Assembly (NCBI RefSeq): GCF_000025265.1
Contig: NC_013739.1
Coordinates: 744,001 to 808,000, forward strand
Length of the DNA stretch: 64,000 nt
Direction of reading: 5' to 3'
Source: Conexibacter woesei DSM 14684
GTDB lineage: Bacteria; Actinomycetota; Thermoleophilia; Solirubrobacterales; Solirubrobacteraceae
Positions 36,330 to 44,540 of this stretch are shown one piece after another. Within the stretch, counting starts at the first letter, position 1; each line of letters opens with the position of its first letter. A program made the position numbers and the translations under genes. A model generated the notes under the pieces. That model had not been told where the DNA came from. It ran no database searches and saw only the letters and a program-made list of their open reading frames with translations.

Positions 36330-37502
36330 TCAGGCCGTGGCCGCGGCGCGCAGCAGCTCGCCCGCGACGCGATCGGTCGCGTCGCCGGTGCCGGCGAGCA
36401 GCCGCCGCGACAGCTGCGCGCGGCGGAAGAACAGCGGCGCGTCGTGCTCCCAGGTCGCGCCGATCCCGCCGTGGACCGAGATCAGCTCGCGCGCCGCGAA
36501 GTCGAGCGCGCTGCCCGCCGCCGAGCGCGCCGCGCTCGCCGCGACCGCGAACTCGGCCGGCGCGTCTCTGCGGGCCCAGCCGGCGTAGTAGAGCAGCGAG
36601 CGGGTGTTCTCCGCCCGCCGCAGCACCTCCGTCAGCGCGTGCTTCACGGCCTGGTAGGAGCCGATCGCGCGGCCGAACGTGTAGCGCTCCTTCGCGTACT
36701 CGACCGAGCGTCTCAGCGACTCCTCGACCGCGCCGAGCGACTCCGCCGCGATCAGCGCGTGCGCGAGGAACCAGGCGTTCGCCAGCTCCTCCTCGCCGAC
36801 GTCGAGCAGCCGTCCGCGCGCGCCGTCGAGCGTCACGTGGCCGAGCTGCCGCGTCGCGTCGTACGCGCTCGCCGGCTCGACGCGGACGCCCGCGGCCGGC
36901 GCACCGTCGCGCACGGCGTCGACGAGCACCGCGACCGGCTTCACGCCGTCGAGCGCGAGGACCACGAGCGTGCCGGCGCCGGGGGCGTCCGGCACCCAGC
37001 TGACCTCGCCGCTGACGGTGACGTCGTAGCGCCCGCCGTCGTCCTCGCCCGCGCCGAGACCGCCGACGGCCGGCGCGGGCGCCCGCCGCTTGCCGGCGCG
37101 CGGCTCGGCGGTCCAGGCCCCGTCGCGGTCGTCGCCCGGCCGCAGCGGCACGAACGCCGCGCGCTCCTCGCCGGCGGCGAGCGCCGCGAGCAGCTTCGGG
37201 TGCTGGCCGTCGGCGTCGAGCAGCGCGGTCGCGGGCAGGTGCCCGAGCAGCGGCACGCCCGCGAGCACGCGGCCGCACTCGACCAGCACCAGCATCGCGT
37301 CGAGCGCGCCGAGGCCCGCGCCGCCGTGCGCGTCGCCGATCAGCAGCCCGGTCCAGCCGGCCTGCGAGGCGGTCGGCCAGAGGTCGGGCAGCGCCGCGCC
37401 CTCCAGCGCCTCGCGAGCGGCCTCGACCGTTCTGACACGTCCGAGCGCGTCGCGCGCGGCCTCCTGCAGGAAGACCTGCTCGTCGGAGAGCTCGAAGTTC
37501 AT
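36330..37502 (-). CDS. Acyl-CoA dehydrogenase, smaller subunit type
   Basis: A 390-residue FAD-dependent acyl-CoA dehydrogenase. The N-terminal domain starts MNFELSDEQVFLQEAARDAL; the C-terminal four-helix domain has AKERYTFGRAIGSYQAVKHAL and ISVHGGIGATWEHDAPLFFRRA. The catalytic Glu position is hard to place and the flavin segment around residues 120-160 is degenerate (PLRPGDDRDG), a pattern seen in the non-catalytic partner of heteromeric dehydrogenases. Its start overlaps the stop of the larger dehydrogenase by four bases, so the two likely form an alpha2-beta2 complex. Confidence 0.85.
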   Translation of the reverse strand: MNFELSDEQVFLQEAARDALGRVRTVEAAREALEGAALPDLWPTASQAGWTGLLIGDAHGGAGLGALDAMLVLVECGRVLAGVPLLGHLPATALLDADGQHPKLLAALAAGEERAAFVPLRPGDDRDGAWTAEPRAGKRRAPAPAVGGLGAGEDDGGRYDVTVSGEVSWVPDAPGAGTLVVLALDGVKPVAVLVDAVRDGAPAAGVRVEPASAYDATRQLGHVTLDGARGRLLDVGEEELANAWFLAHALIAAESLGAVEESLRRSVEYAKERYTFGRAIGSYQAVKHALTEVLRRAENTRSLLYYAGWARRDAPAEFAVAASAARSAAGSALDFAARELISVHGGIGATWEHDAPLFFRRAQLSRRLLAGTGDATDRVAGELLRAAATA

Positions 37503-38710
37503 GCCTTCACCTCCTGGCGTTCCTTGGCGCGCAGCTCCGAGAACGGGATTCCCTTGTCCAGGCGCGGCTCCGGCGGCAGGCCGAGGACCCGCTCGCCGAT
37601 CGTGTTGCGCAGGATCTCCTCCGTGCCGCCGGCCGACTTGAGGCCCGGCAGGAACGAGATCAAGTCGGCCCACTCGCCCGCGTCGAGCGTGCCCGGACCG
37701 CGCACGTCGGCGATCAGGTCGCCGGCGGCGATCGCGGCGTTGACCGCGGTGACCTTGCCGAGGCCGGCCTCCGGCCCTGGGATCTGGCCGCGGCTGATCG
37801 CGGTCAGCAGGCGGTAGCCGGTGAAGCGCAGCGCGAGCAGCTCGGTCGCCAGCTCGCCGAAGGCGTGGCGCACCTCCGAGTCGTTCGCCGCCTCCTCGTC
37901 GGCCGCCAGCGCGGCGGCGAAGCGGTCGGCGCGGTAGCCCATCCCCTCGCTGCCGGCGCCGATCGTCAGCCGCTCGAACATCAGCGTCGTGAGCGCGACG
38001 CCCCAGCCCGCGTCGACCTGGCCGACCTCGCTGCCGGCCTCGACGCGCACGTCGTCGAAGAAGACCTCGTTGAACTCCGGCTCGCCGGAGATCTGCCGCA
38101 GCGGGACGATCGTGACGCCGGCGGCGTCCATCGGCACGACGAACATCGTCAGGCCCTTGTGCTTCGGCACGTCCGCGTCGGTGCGCGCGAGCAGCAGGCC
38201 GAACGAGGAGAACTGCGCGTTCGTGGTCCACACCTTCTGGCCTGTGATGCGCCAGCCGCCGTCGTCGTCGCGCTTGGCGCGGCACTGGATGCCGGCGAGG
38301 TCGGAGCCGGCGGCGGGCTCGGAGAAGAGCTGGCACCAGACCTCGTCGCCGTGCAGCATCGGCGCGAGGTAGCGCTGCTTCTGCTCCTCGCTGCCGTGCG
38401 CGATCAGGGTCGGGCCGAGCATGCCGACGCCGATCACGTCGAGGATCCCGGGCACCCCGGCGCGCGCGATCTCCTGGTTGACGATCACCTGCTCGAGCGG
38501 TCCGCGTCCCTGGCCGCCGTGCTCCTTGGGCCACGTGACGCCGACGAAGCCGGCCTCGGCGAGCCGTCGCTGCCAGGCGCGGTGCGCGGCGACCCCCTCG
38601 GCGTCGTCGCCGGTGCCGCGCTCTCTCGGCGCGTTGGCGGCGTTCTGCTCGATCCAGGCGCGCACCTGCGTGCGGTACTCCGCCTGTTCGGGCGTGTCGT
38701 TCAGGTCCAC
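37499..38710 (-). CDS. Acyl-CoA dehydrogenase, larger subunit type
   Basis: A 403-residue acyl-CoA dehydrogenase with the full flavin/substrate-binding middle (CQLFSEPAAGSDLAGIQCRAKRDDDGGWRITGQKVWTTNAQFSSFGLLLARTD). The C-terminal domain ends in the GGTEEILRNTIGERVLGLP motif of dehydrogenases acting on branched or steroid-type acyl-CoAs. Start GTG 38710 has AGGAAGGAG upstream. A TATGGT box (38758-38763) and an inverted repeat GACT-N4-AGTC (38724-38735) lie in its leader. It is coupled to the smaller dehydrogenase. Side-chain oxidation of a large substrate is inferred. Confidence 0.9.
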   Translation of the reverse strand: MDLNDTPEQAEYRTQVRAWIEQNAANAPRERGTGDDAEGVAAHRAWQRRLAEAGFVGVTWPKEHGGQGRGPLEQVIVNQEIARAGVPGILDVIGVGMLGPTLIAHGSEEQKQRYLAPMLHGDEVWCQLFSEPAAGSDLAGIQCRAKRDDDGGWRITGQKVWTTNAQFSSFGLLLARTDADVPKHKGLTMFVVPMDAAGVTIVPLRQISGEPEFNEVFFDDVRVEAGSEVGQVDAGWGVALTTLMFERLTIGAGSEGMGYRADRFAAALAADEEAANDSEVRHAFGELATELLALRFTGYRLLTAISRGQIPGPEAGLGKVTAVNAAIAAGDLIADVRGPGTLDAGEWADLISFLPGLKSAGGTEEILRNTIGERVLGLPPEPRLDKGIPFSELRAKERQEVKA

Positions 38711-38723
38711 GACGCTCCTTCCT

Positions 38724-38735
38724 GACTGGCTAGTC
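38724..38735. promoter_or_regulatory. Inverted repeat GACTGGCTAGTC in dehydrogenase leader
   Basis: GACT-GGCT-AGTC lies between a putative minus-strand -10 (TATGGT, 38758-38763) and the ribosome site of the acyl-CoA dehydrogenase. A TetR-type lipid-responsive repressor would suit it, but no such gene is adjacent. Confidence 0.4.
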
Positions 38736-38809
38736 GGCCAAATCTCTCGTGCCGAGGACCATACCGGCCTTGCCCGCGCCGTCCGCCGCCTGCCGCCCCG
38801 CTCGACCGC

Positions 38810-39394
38810 TCAGACGCGCGCGCCGTTGCGCGCCGACATCGTGACGAGGACGAAGAACGCACGGTACGCGGGCGTCTGCGCGTGCTGGCGGAGCAGGTCG
38901 AGCGCTTCCTCGGCCAGCGTGATCGCGTCCAGCGCCTGCTCGTGTCCGAACAACACGACCCGGTCGTAACTCGCCGATTGGCGCATGTCTTGGAGCATGC
39001 GAATCGATCTGATGACCGCGAGGAGGTGGCCGGGCAGCGGGTGGGGCTGCTCGTCATGGAGGAGTTCCCACGCGGCGACACGTCTCGTGTGCCAGGTGGG
39101 ATCGGCCGCCGCACGGTCCAGTCCTTGGACGAGCTGCCCGGCGTCGAGCAGCGCCCGGTGACTGAACCAGCGCACGAGCTGTGCGATGGCGACCGAGACC
39201 GCAGGCGACGCGGCATCTTGCGCGGGCCGGCCCGCGATCTGGGTCGCGGCGCGCCGGCACACGTCATGGAAGACGGCGTAGTACGCGGCGGAGATCGCCG
39301 CACGCAGGTCTTCCTGCGGCGCGTCGGGGTCGTCGACCAGCCGGCGGGCGTGCGTGAGCAAGGTCGAAGCGTCGAGGTGGTCGAGCGTCGTCAT
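38810..39394 (-). CDS. HEPN-like protein of a two-gene module
   Basis: A 194-residue mostly helical protein. The segment LRAAISAAYYAVFHDVCRRAA (about 28-50) and a late RQSASYDRV motif match the HEPN-domain pattern (xxAISxAYYAxFH and RxxADYD). HEPN proteins are often ribonuclease toxins; a possible Rx5H pair lies in DRVVLFGHE. It is the second gene of a pair, overlapping a 106-residue partner by four bases (ATGA at 39391-39394). A toxin or RNA-binding role is inferred; the pair is not one I recognise. Confidence 0.6.
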   Translation of the reverse strand: MTTLDHLDASTLLTHARRLVDDPDAPQEDLRAAISAAYYAVFHDVCRRAATQIAGRPAQDAASPAVSVAIAQLVRWFSHRALLDAGQLVQGLDRAAADPTWHTRRVAAWELLHDEQPHPLPGHLLAVIRSIRMLQDMRQSASYDRVVLFGHEQALDAITLAEEALDLLRQHAQTPAYRAFFVLVTMSARNGARV

Positions 39395-39711
39395 CGCGTC
39401 TCCCGCCCGTTGCCGTAGTTCGGGTGCTCGGACCTGAGGAGGACGACGCTGTCCATCCAGGGGTCGATGCGACGAATGGCGTCGTACGCGAGGTCGGAGA
39501 TCGCCTTCGTCGCTTCGCGCGGCCAGGTCAGCTCGTCGTCGGCGGTGTCGGTGATGATCAAGGTGACGAGGATCGCGTCAGAATCGTCGTCGAGGGCGGA
39601 GAAGGGCCGGCCGAACTGCGCCTCGAGCACTCTCACGCCGTCGACCTCGAACCCGACGACGTCTCGGAGGATCGCGTCCATCATGCGGTGGTAGGGGGTC
39701 GTGAAGTGCAT
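39391..39711 (-). CDS. Partner of HEPN-like protein, unknown
   Basis: A 106-residue protein of alpha/beta look: MDAILRDVVGFEVDGVRVLEA, an acidic strand pair (DDDSDAILVTLIITDTADDELTWP) and a helix (REATKAISDLAYDAIRRID). No family is recognised. It has no helix-turn-helix, so if it is an antitoxin it would act by contact rather than as a classical DNA-binding repressor. A leaderless-type TAGCGT box (39719-39724) precedes ATG 39711 by 7 bases. Its stop overlaps the HEPN-like gene. Confidence 0.6.
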   Translation of the reverse strand: MHFTTPYHRMMDAILRDVVGFEVDGVRVLEAQFGRPFSALDDDSDAILVTLIITDTADDELTWPREATKAISDLAYDAIRRIDPWMDSVVLLRSEHPNYGNGRETR

Positions 39712-39718
39712 GCCGAGA

Positions 39719-39724
39719 ACGCTA
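39719..39724 (-). promoter_or_regulatory. Leaderless-type -10 box TAGCGT
   Basis: TAGCGT on the minus strand, seven bases, then ATG 39711 of the HEPN module. Confidence 0.5.
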
Positions 39725-39774
39725 GATCCCCACCCTCACGCTGTCGCCACCATCTACGTTGGAAACTGTGCCAA

Positions 39775-39796
39775 TTCTCCGCAGTGGTGCGGAGAA
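39775..39796 (-). terminator. Hairpin after carboxypeptidase gene
   Basis: TTCTCCGCA-GTGG-TGCGGAGAA, a perfect 9-bp stem 26 bases after the carboxypeptidase stop and upstream of the HEPN module promoter. Confidence 0.6.
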
Positions 39797-39821
39797 CCTG
39801 CGCAGCGGAAGCGCCGCTCCG

Positions 39822-40802
39822 TCAGCCCGCGCCGCTGGCGAAGCCAGCGTCGAGCAGTCTGCGCGCCTGGCGGCCGGGGTCGGGCGAGTTCAGCAGTACG
39901 ACGATCAGACGCCGGCCGTCGCGGCGGACGCTCGCGACGAAGCAGCGGCCGGCGGCCTCGGTGTAGCCGGTCTTGATCCCCTCCACGCCCGCGTATCTCA
40001 TCCGCAGCAGGGGGTTGTGGTTCGCGAGCCAGACCCTCCCGCCTCTGATCGGCAGCGGCATCACCGCCAGCGGCGTCCGCACGACGCGCGCGAGGCGCCG
40101 GTGCCGCAGCAACTCGCGCCCGAGCAATGCCAGGTCTGGCGCGCACGACCAGTTGCCGCTGTCGACGATGCCCGACGGCGAGGCGAAGCGCGTGCAGGTG
40201 AGCCCCAGCTCGCGCGCTCGCGCGTTCATCAGCCGCACGAATCTCGCGACCGAGCCGGAGACGTGCTGCGCCAGTGCGATCGCGGCGTCGTTGCCGGACG
40301 GCAGCATCAGCCCGTACAGCAGCGTCTCGGTCTGCACGCGGCGGCCGACCGGCAGCATGCCGACGCCGGAGCCGGTGTACGCGACCGCCTGCGGCGTGAT
40401 CGGGACCGGCTCGCGCGGCTTCGTGCGCTCGGCGACCAGCAGCGCGGTCATCATCTTCGTCACGCTCGCGATCGGCAGGCGCCGCTCGGCCTCCAGCCGC
40501 CACAGCACCCGCCCGCTGCCGGCGTCGACCAGCAGGCCGGCGCGCGGCGGCTTGCGGAAGCGCACGTCCAGCTCGCCGCCCGCGGCCGGGATCCGACCCC
40601 ACTCGTGCGGCTGCGGGGTCGGCGGCGCGTCGGCGACGACGCCGTCGTCCGGCGCGGCGCCGGCGGGCGGAGCCGGCGCGTCCGGCGCCCCGTCCGCGCC
40701 GGCCGCGGTGTCCGGGCGGCCGTCGTCGAGGCGCTGCGAGATGAGCCCCGCCGTGAGCAGCACGACCGCCGCCGCCAGCACGAGTACGACGATCCGGCGC
40801 AC
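39822..40802 (-). CDS. D-alanyl-D-alanine carboxypeptidase (S11)
   Basis: A 326-residue penicillin-binding protein that trims the terminal D-Ala from peptidoglycan stem peptides. An N-terminal membrane anchor or signal (VLVLAAAVVLLTAGLI) is followed by a Pro/Ala/Asp linker and the S11 catalytic motifs ASVTKM (SxxK), PSGNDA (SxN) and IKTGYT (KTG). No large C-terminal domain is present. GTG 40802 lies six bases after TACGGT, so it is read from a leaderless mRNA. It is divergent from a secreted protein gene with an identical promoter arrangement. Confidence 0.92.
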   Translation of the reverse strand: MRRIVVLVLAAAVVLLTAGLISQRLDDGRPDTAAGADGAPDAPAPPAGAAPDDGVVADAPPTPQPHEWGRIPAAGGELDVRFRKPPRAGLLVDAGSGRVLWRLEAERRLPIASVTKMMTALLVAERTKPREPVPITPQAVAYTGSGVGMLPVGRRVQTETLLYGLMLPSGNDAAIALAQHVSGSVARFVRLMNARARELGLTCTRFASPSGIVDSGNWSCAPDLALLGRELLRHRRLARVVRTPLAVMPLPIRGGRVWLANHNPLLRMRYAGVEGIKTGYTEAAGRCFVASVRRDGRRLIVVLLNSPDPGRQARRLLDAGFASGAG

Positions 40803-40808
40803 GCGCGC

Positions 40809-40814
40809 ACCGTA
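40809..40814 (-). promoter_or_regulatory. Leaderless-type -10 box TACGGT
   Basis: TACGGT on the minus strand, six bases, then GTG 40802. Confidence 0.5.
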
Positions 40815-40848
40815 GCAGCATGCGGAGCACGCCCCGGGGCGCGTCGGG

Positions 40849-40854
40849 TACGGT
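40849..40854 (+). promoter_or_regulatory. Leaderless-type -10 box TACGGT
   Basis: TACGGT, six bases, then ATG 40861. Mirror image of the divergent carboxypeptidase promoter. Confidence 0.5.
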
Positions 40855-40860
40855 CGTCGG

Positions 40861-41628
40861 ATGGGAGCGGGAGCCTTCCGGAGGCGTGTCGCGGCGAGCG
40901 GGAGCGCGCTCGCGGCGCTCGGTGCGCTCGCGCTGCTGGGCGCCGTCGCCGCGCCCGCCCAGGCGTGGCGGACGCCGACGCAGGAGGAGCTGGTCGCGCT
41001 CGCCGGTGCGACCGGGCCGCCGTCGGACCCCGCCTGCGTGGACGGGCGGATCTCGACCGTCGACGACCGCTGGGGCGCGGTCTTCGCCAGAGCCGATGGC
41101 GACTGCCCCGACATCGAGCGGATCTGGGTGCTTCAGCGGACCGCTCCCGGCACGCCGGGCAGCCGCTGGAGAGAGCTGCGCCAGGGCCTCCGCTTCGGCG
41201 TCTGCGAGCAGGACCTGCCGGGGATCCCGGACGCCGCCGGCGCCGACCTCGGCGTCTGCGAGCCGCCGTCGAGACGCGTCTACGTGCCGGCCGGGACGAG
41301 ACTGGCGTTCAAGCCGCGGACACTGCCGTACAGCCGCAACTCGTCGGTCACCGGCGTGCGCTGGACGAGCTGGGGCGGCGCGACCGCGACCGGCCGCGGC
41401 ACGTTCGTCTATCGCGACGCCTACGGCGGCTTCCGCGTCGGCGTGACCGTGACGCTGGCGGCGATCGACCTCTGCGGCAGCAGACGGACCTACCTCGTCA
41501 AGCGCGTCGCGGCGCTGCGCCCGCAGGACCGCGACGAGGTGCAGAGCTACAGCGGGCGCTGGCCGATCCATTGCCCGGCCGAGCCGGGCGGCGTGCCGCG
41601 CGCGAGCGTCGCCGGCACGCCGCGCTGA
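40861..41628 (+). CDS. Secreted Cys-containing protein of unknown function
   Basis: A 255-residue exported protein with a signal peptide cleaved near APAQA (about residue 35). The mature part has six cysteines (DPACVDG, GDCPDI, FGVCEQ, GVCEPP, DLCGS, IHCPAE), probably in disulfides, and is predicted beta-rich. A WTSWGGATATGRGTF strand precedes the last two cysteines. No family recognised. It shares a divergent promoter region with the carboxypeptidase, hinting at a cell-envelope role. Confidence 0.7.
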   Translation: MGAGAFRRRVAASGSALAALGALALLGAVAAPAQAWRTPTQEELVALAGATGPPSDPACVDGRISTVDDRWGAVFARADGDCPDIERIWVLQRTAPGTPGSRWRELRQGLRFGVCEQDLPGIPDAAGADLGVCEPPSRRVYVPAGTRLAFKPRTLPYSRNSSVTGVRWTSWGGATATGRGTFVYRDAYGGFRVGVTVTLAAIDLCGSRRTYLVKRVAALRPQDRDEVQSYSGRWPIHCPAEPGGVPRASVAGTPR

Positions 41629-41640
41629 CCAGCGCCGGCG

Positions 41641-41823
41641 CTACTTGCGCCGCGGCGGCTGCGCCATCGCGCCGATCACGCCGACGGCGAGCAGCACGAC
41701 GATCGGGAGCGAGACGACGCCCATCGCGGTCACCCCGTTGACGGCGAAGTCGCGCAGCGTGAAGAACGCGAGCGCGGCGATCAGCACCAGCGACGCGCCG
41801 AGGATCAGGTTGCGAGCGTTCAT
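41641..41823 (-). CDS. Small two-helix membrane protein
   Basis: A 60-residue protein with two hydrophobic segments (about 5-22, LILGASLVLIAALAFF, and 33-52, VVSLPIVVLLAVGVIGAM) and a basic C-terminus (QPPRRK). Its ATG overlaps the rhomboid stop by four bases, so the two are coupled. Function unknown; a partner or substrate of the rhomboid is possible. Confidence 0.65.
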   Translation of the reverse strand: MNARNLILGASLVLIAALAFFTLRDFAVNGVTAMGVVSLPIVVLLAVGVIGAMAQPPRRK

Positions 41824-42602
41824 GCGGGGACCGCTTTCGCGTCGTACCGGGGAGGGACCTGCTTGCGCCGTTGCGCGAACAGCCGGATCGCGAGCAGGCC
41901 GAAGACGAAGCCGCCGACGTGGGCGAAGTACGCCACGCCGCCGCTCTCGCCCGCGACGTCGCCGAGCGACGTCGCGCCGACGAGCGCCTGCTCGGCGAAC
42001 CACAGCCCGAGCAGCACCCATGCGGGCAGCTCGATCAGCGTGAAGAGCAGGATCACGAAGACGACGGTCACGACCCGCGCGCGCGGATAGAGCAGGATGT
42101 AGCCGCCGAGCACCGCGGCGATCGCGCCTGAGGCGCCGATCGTCGGCACCGCCGAGTCAGGGTCGATCGCGACCTGCAGCCCGATCGCGGCGAGGCCGCC
42201 GAGCAGATAGAAGAGGACGTAGCGCCAGCGCGACATCGAGTCCTCGACGTTCGCGCCGAAGATCCACAGGAACAGCATGTTCCCGAGCAGGTGCAGGATG
42301 CCGCCGTGGAGGAACATCGAGGTGACGAGCGTCAGCCACGCGTTCCCGTTCTCCGTGTCGCCGCCGATCGAAGCGACGGTCGCCTCGCCACCGCCCTCCA
42401 ACTTCACCTGCTGGCCCTCGCAGACCGGCGCCCCGCCCGTCTGCAGCTGCGAGCCGTCGGCGAGCTGTGCGGTCGTCCCGCACTGCGACGACGGATGCGT
42501 CACGTGGTAGGGGATCGCGCCGTACTGGATGACCTCCTTGTCGCGCGGCCCGCTCGTGATCCCGCCGCTCTGGATCAGGAAGTAGACGAGCACGTTGATC
42601 AC
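41820..42602 (-). CDS. Rhomboid-family intramembrane serine protease
   Basis: Rhomboids cleave substrates within the membrane with a Ser-His dyad. The catalytic Ser is in GASGAIAAVLG and the His in AHVGGFVFGL; the L1-loop/TM2 motif HGGILHLLGNMLFLWIFG is clear. The coordinates use the nearest canonical start (GTG 42602). The reading frame, however, continues upstream with FPLKDNLPNDRFPIVTVALIV, the usual rhomboid N-terminus, back to a CTG at 42665, with no ATG/GTG/TTG before the lipA stop. The real start is therefore probably CTG 42665. It is the distal gene of the lipA-side transcript or a unit of its own. Confidence 0.85.
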   Translation of the reverse strand: MINVLVYFLIQSGGITSGPRDKEVIQYGAIPYHVTHPSSQCGTTAQLADGSQLQTGGAPVCEGQQVKLEGGGEATVASIGGDTENGNAWLTLVTSMFLHGGILHLLGNMLFLWIFGANVEDSMSRWRYVLFYLLGGLAAIGLQVAIDPDSAVPTIGASGAIAAVLGGYILLYPRARVVTVVFVILLFTLIELPAWVLLGLWFAEQALVGATSLGDVAGESGGVAYFAHVGGFVFGLLAIRLFAQRRKQVPPRYDAKAVPA

Positions 42603-42676
42603 GATCAGCGCGACGGTGACGATCGGGAAGCGATCGTTGGGGAGGTTGTCCTTGAGCGGGAACAGTGCTGCGCACT

Positions 42677-42726
42677 GCGAGTTCCACGACGGCGCGCCGT
42701 TCCGCGGGGCGCCAGTGGGAACTCGC
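42677..42726 (-). terminator. Long hairpin between lipA and rhomboid gene
   Basis: GCGAGTTCC (42677-42685) pairs with GGAACTCGC (42718-42726), enclosing a GGCGC/GCGCC helix. It is 24 bases past the lipA stop and ends 12 bases before the possible rhomboid CTG, so it may attenuate transcription or translation into the rhomboid gene. Confidence 0.5.
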
Positions 42727-42749
42727 GGGTCGAGAAGAGCGTCTCTGGA

Positions 42750-43730
42750 TTATGCGGCCAGCGGGCCGACGCCGGGCCGGTCCTGCGGCACGTGCTGGTC
42801 GGCGTGGTACGAGGAGCGCACCAGCGGACCGGCGGCGATGTGGTCGAAGCCCAGCTCGTACGCGGCCGCTTCGAGCGCCTTGAACTCGTCCGGCTCCCAG
42901 TAGCGCACGACCGGCAGGTGGCGCTCGGTCGGGCGCAGGTACTGGCCGACCGTCAGCACCTGCACGTGATGCTCGCGAAGGACCTTGAACGTCTCGACCA
43001 TCTCGTCGTGCGTCTCGCCGAGCCCGACCATCAGGCCGGACTTCGTGACGACGTCGTCGCCGCCCATCAGCTTCGCGTTCTTCAGCACGCGCGCGGAGCG
43101 CAGGAACTCCGAGCCGCGGCGCGCGACGGGGTAGAGGCGCGGGACGACCTCGCAGTTGTGGTTGAAGACGTCCGGCCGCTCGGCGATCACCTTCGCGAGC
43201 GGCATCTCCTGGCCGCGGAAGTCGGGCGTGAGGACCTCGACCTTGCAGTTCGGCGCCTGCATCCGGATCGAGCGGATCACGCCGACGAAGGCGGAAGCGC
43301 CGTAGTCGGGCAGGTCGTCGCGGTCGACCGACGTGATGACCGCGTGGCGCAGCCCCATCTTCGCGACCGAGCGGGCGACGCGGGCGGGCTCGAGCGGATC
43401 GTTCCAGGTCGGCTTGCCCGTGTTGACGTTGCAGAAGCCGCAGCGCCGGGTGCAGGTGTCGCCGAGGATCATGAACGTCGCGGTGCCGCGCTCCCAGCAC
43501 TCGCCGACGTTCGGACAGGCCGCCTCGACACAGACCGTGTTGAGGTTCTCGTCCTTGATCATTCTCGTCAGCTCGCGGTACTTGGGACCGCCGGGCGGCG
43601 GCACCTTGAACCACGCGGGCTTGCGCTCGCGGAACGGCCGCACGTCGCTGCCGAGCACCTTCAGGACGTCCATCCCGCCCGGGTTCGCGCGTGAGCGCGT
43701 CTGGTGCTTGCGTTCGTCCGTCGCGCTCAT
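42750..43730 (-). CDS. lipA: Lipoyl synthase LipA
   Basis: Radical SAM enzyme that inserts two sulfurs into octanoyl groups on lipoyl domains. The 326 residues contain the auxiliary cluster cysteines in CVEAACPNVGECW and the radical SAM CxxxCxxC in CTRRCGFCNV. The RSSYHAD end carries the conserved Ser that ligates the auxiliary cluster. It lies 30 bases after lipB, last of the E1-E2-lipB-lipA cluster, so the oxoacid dehydrogenase and its cofactor machinery share an operon. Confidence 0.95.
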   Translation of the reverse strand: MSATDERKHQTRSRANPGGMDVLKVLGSDVRPFRERKPAWFKVPPPGGPKYRELTRMIKDENLNTVCVEAACPNVGECWERGTATFMILGDTCTRRCGFCNVNTGKPTWNDPLEPARVARSVAKMGLRHAVITSVDRDDLPDYGASAFVGVIRSIRMQAPNCKVEVLTPDFRGQEMPLAKVIAERPDVFNHNCEVVPRLYPVARRGSEFLRSARVLKNAKLMGGDDVVTKSGLMVGLGETHDEMVETFKVLREHHVQVLTVGQYLRPTERHLPVVRYWEPDEFKALEAAAYELGFDHIAAGPLVRSSYHADQHVPQDRPGVGPLAA

Positions 43731-43760
43731 GAGTCTCCTGACGATATCGCGCTTTGCCGT

Positions 43761-44540
43761 TCAGACAGGGTCCGGCTGAGGGTCCGGCTCCGGCAGCTGC
43801 ACGTCGAGCGCGGCGACCGGCATCTCGACCGCGTGCTTGCCGAACGCCTCCGCGAAGCGGGCGACGATGCGGTCGGAGAAGCTGCGGACGGCGTCGGAAG
43901 GCTCCCGCGCGAGCGCGAACGGCTCGCTCGCCGGCGGACGCGTCAGCGCCGTCTCACCGCGCTCGTCGGCGATCGAGGTCATCCGCACGCCGGGCAGGCC
44001 GCAGGCGACGACCCACTCCCACGGGCGCATGTCGTTGTCGACGTTGACGGCGAAGCCGTGCGTCGCGACGTGGTGGGCGACGTGGACGCCGACGGACGCC
44101 AGCTTGCGGTCCTCACCGACCCAGACGCCCATGTAGGCGGGGCCGTCCTCGGGTCGCGAGTGGGCCTCGATCCCCTCGTCGGCGAGCGCTGCGACGAGCG
44201 CGTCCTCGAGCTGATGGACGTACGCCGCCACCTCTCTGACGCGGACGACCGGGTAACCGACCAGCTGGCCGGGGCCGTGGTAGGTCAGCAGGCCGCCGCG
44301 CGGCACCGTCACGACGTCGATCCCCTGCTGCTCGTACCACTCGGGCGCGAACCCCAGCTCGCCCTCTCTGGAGCGGCGCCCGCGCGTGTAGACCGGCGGG
44401 TGCTCCAGCAGCAGCAGCGTGTCGGGCAGCTCGCCGTCCTGGCGCTTGACGCGCACCGCCTCCTGGAATGCGAGCGCGTCGCGGTAGGGGACGACGCCGA
44501 GGCGCACGACCCACAGCTGGTCCTTCGCCGACTTCGCCAT
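43761..44540 (-). CDS. lipB: Octanoyl-ACP:protein octanoyltransferase LipB
   Basis: Transfers octanoate from acyl-carrier protein to lipoyl domains, before sulfur insertion by LipA. The 259-residue protein has the motifs GGLLTYHGPGQLVGYPVV, KLASVGVHVAHHVATHGFAVNV (catalytic Lys) and VACGLPGVRMTS (catalytic Cys). An acidic Pro-rich tail ends DPQPDPV. Its ATG follows the E2 stop codon directly with no spacer, so it is co-translated with the E2 subunit. Confidence 0.95.
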   Translation of the reverse strand: MAKSAKDQLWVVRLGVVPYRDALAFQEAVRVKRQDGELPDTLLLLEHPPVYTRGRRSREGELGFAPEWYEQQGIDVVTVPRGGLLTYHGPGQLVGYPVVRVREVAAYVHQLEDALVAALADEGIEAHSRPEDGPAYMGVWVGEDRKLASVGVHVAHHVATHGFAVNVDNDMRPWEWVVACGLPGVRMTSIADERGETALTRPPASEPFALAREPSDAVRSFSDRIVARFAEAFGKHAVEMPVAALDVQLPEPDPQPDPV

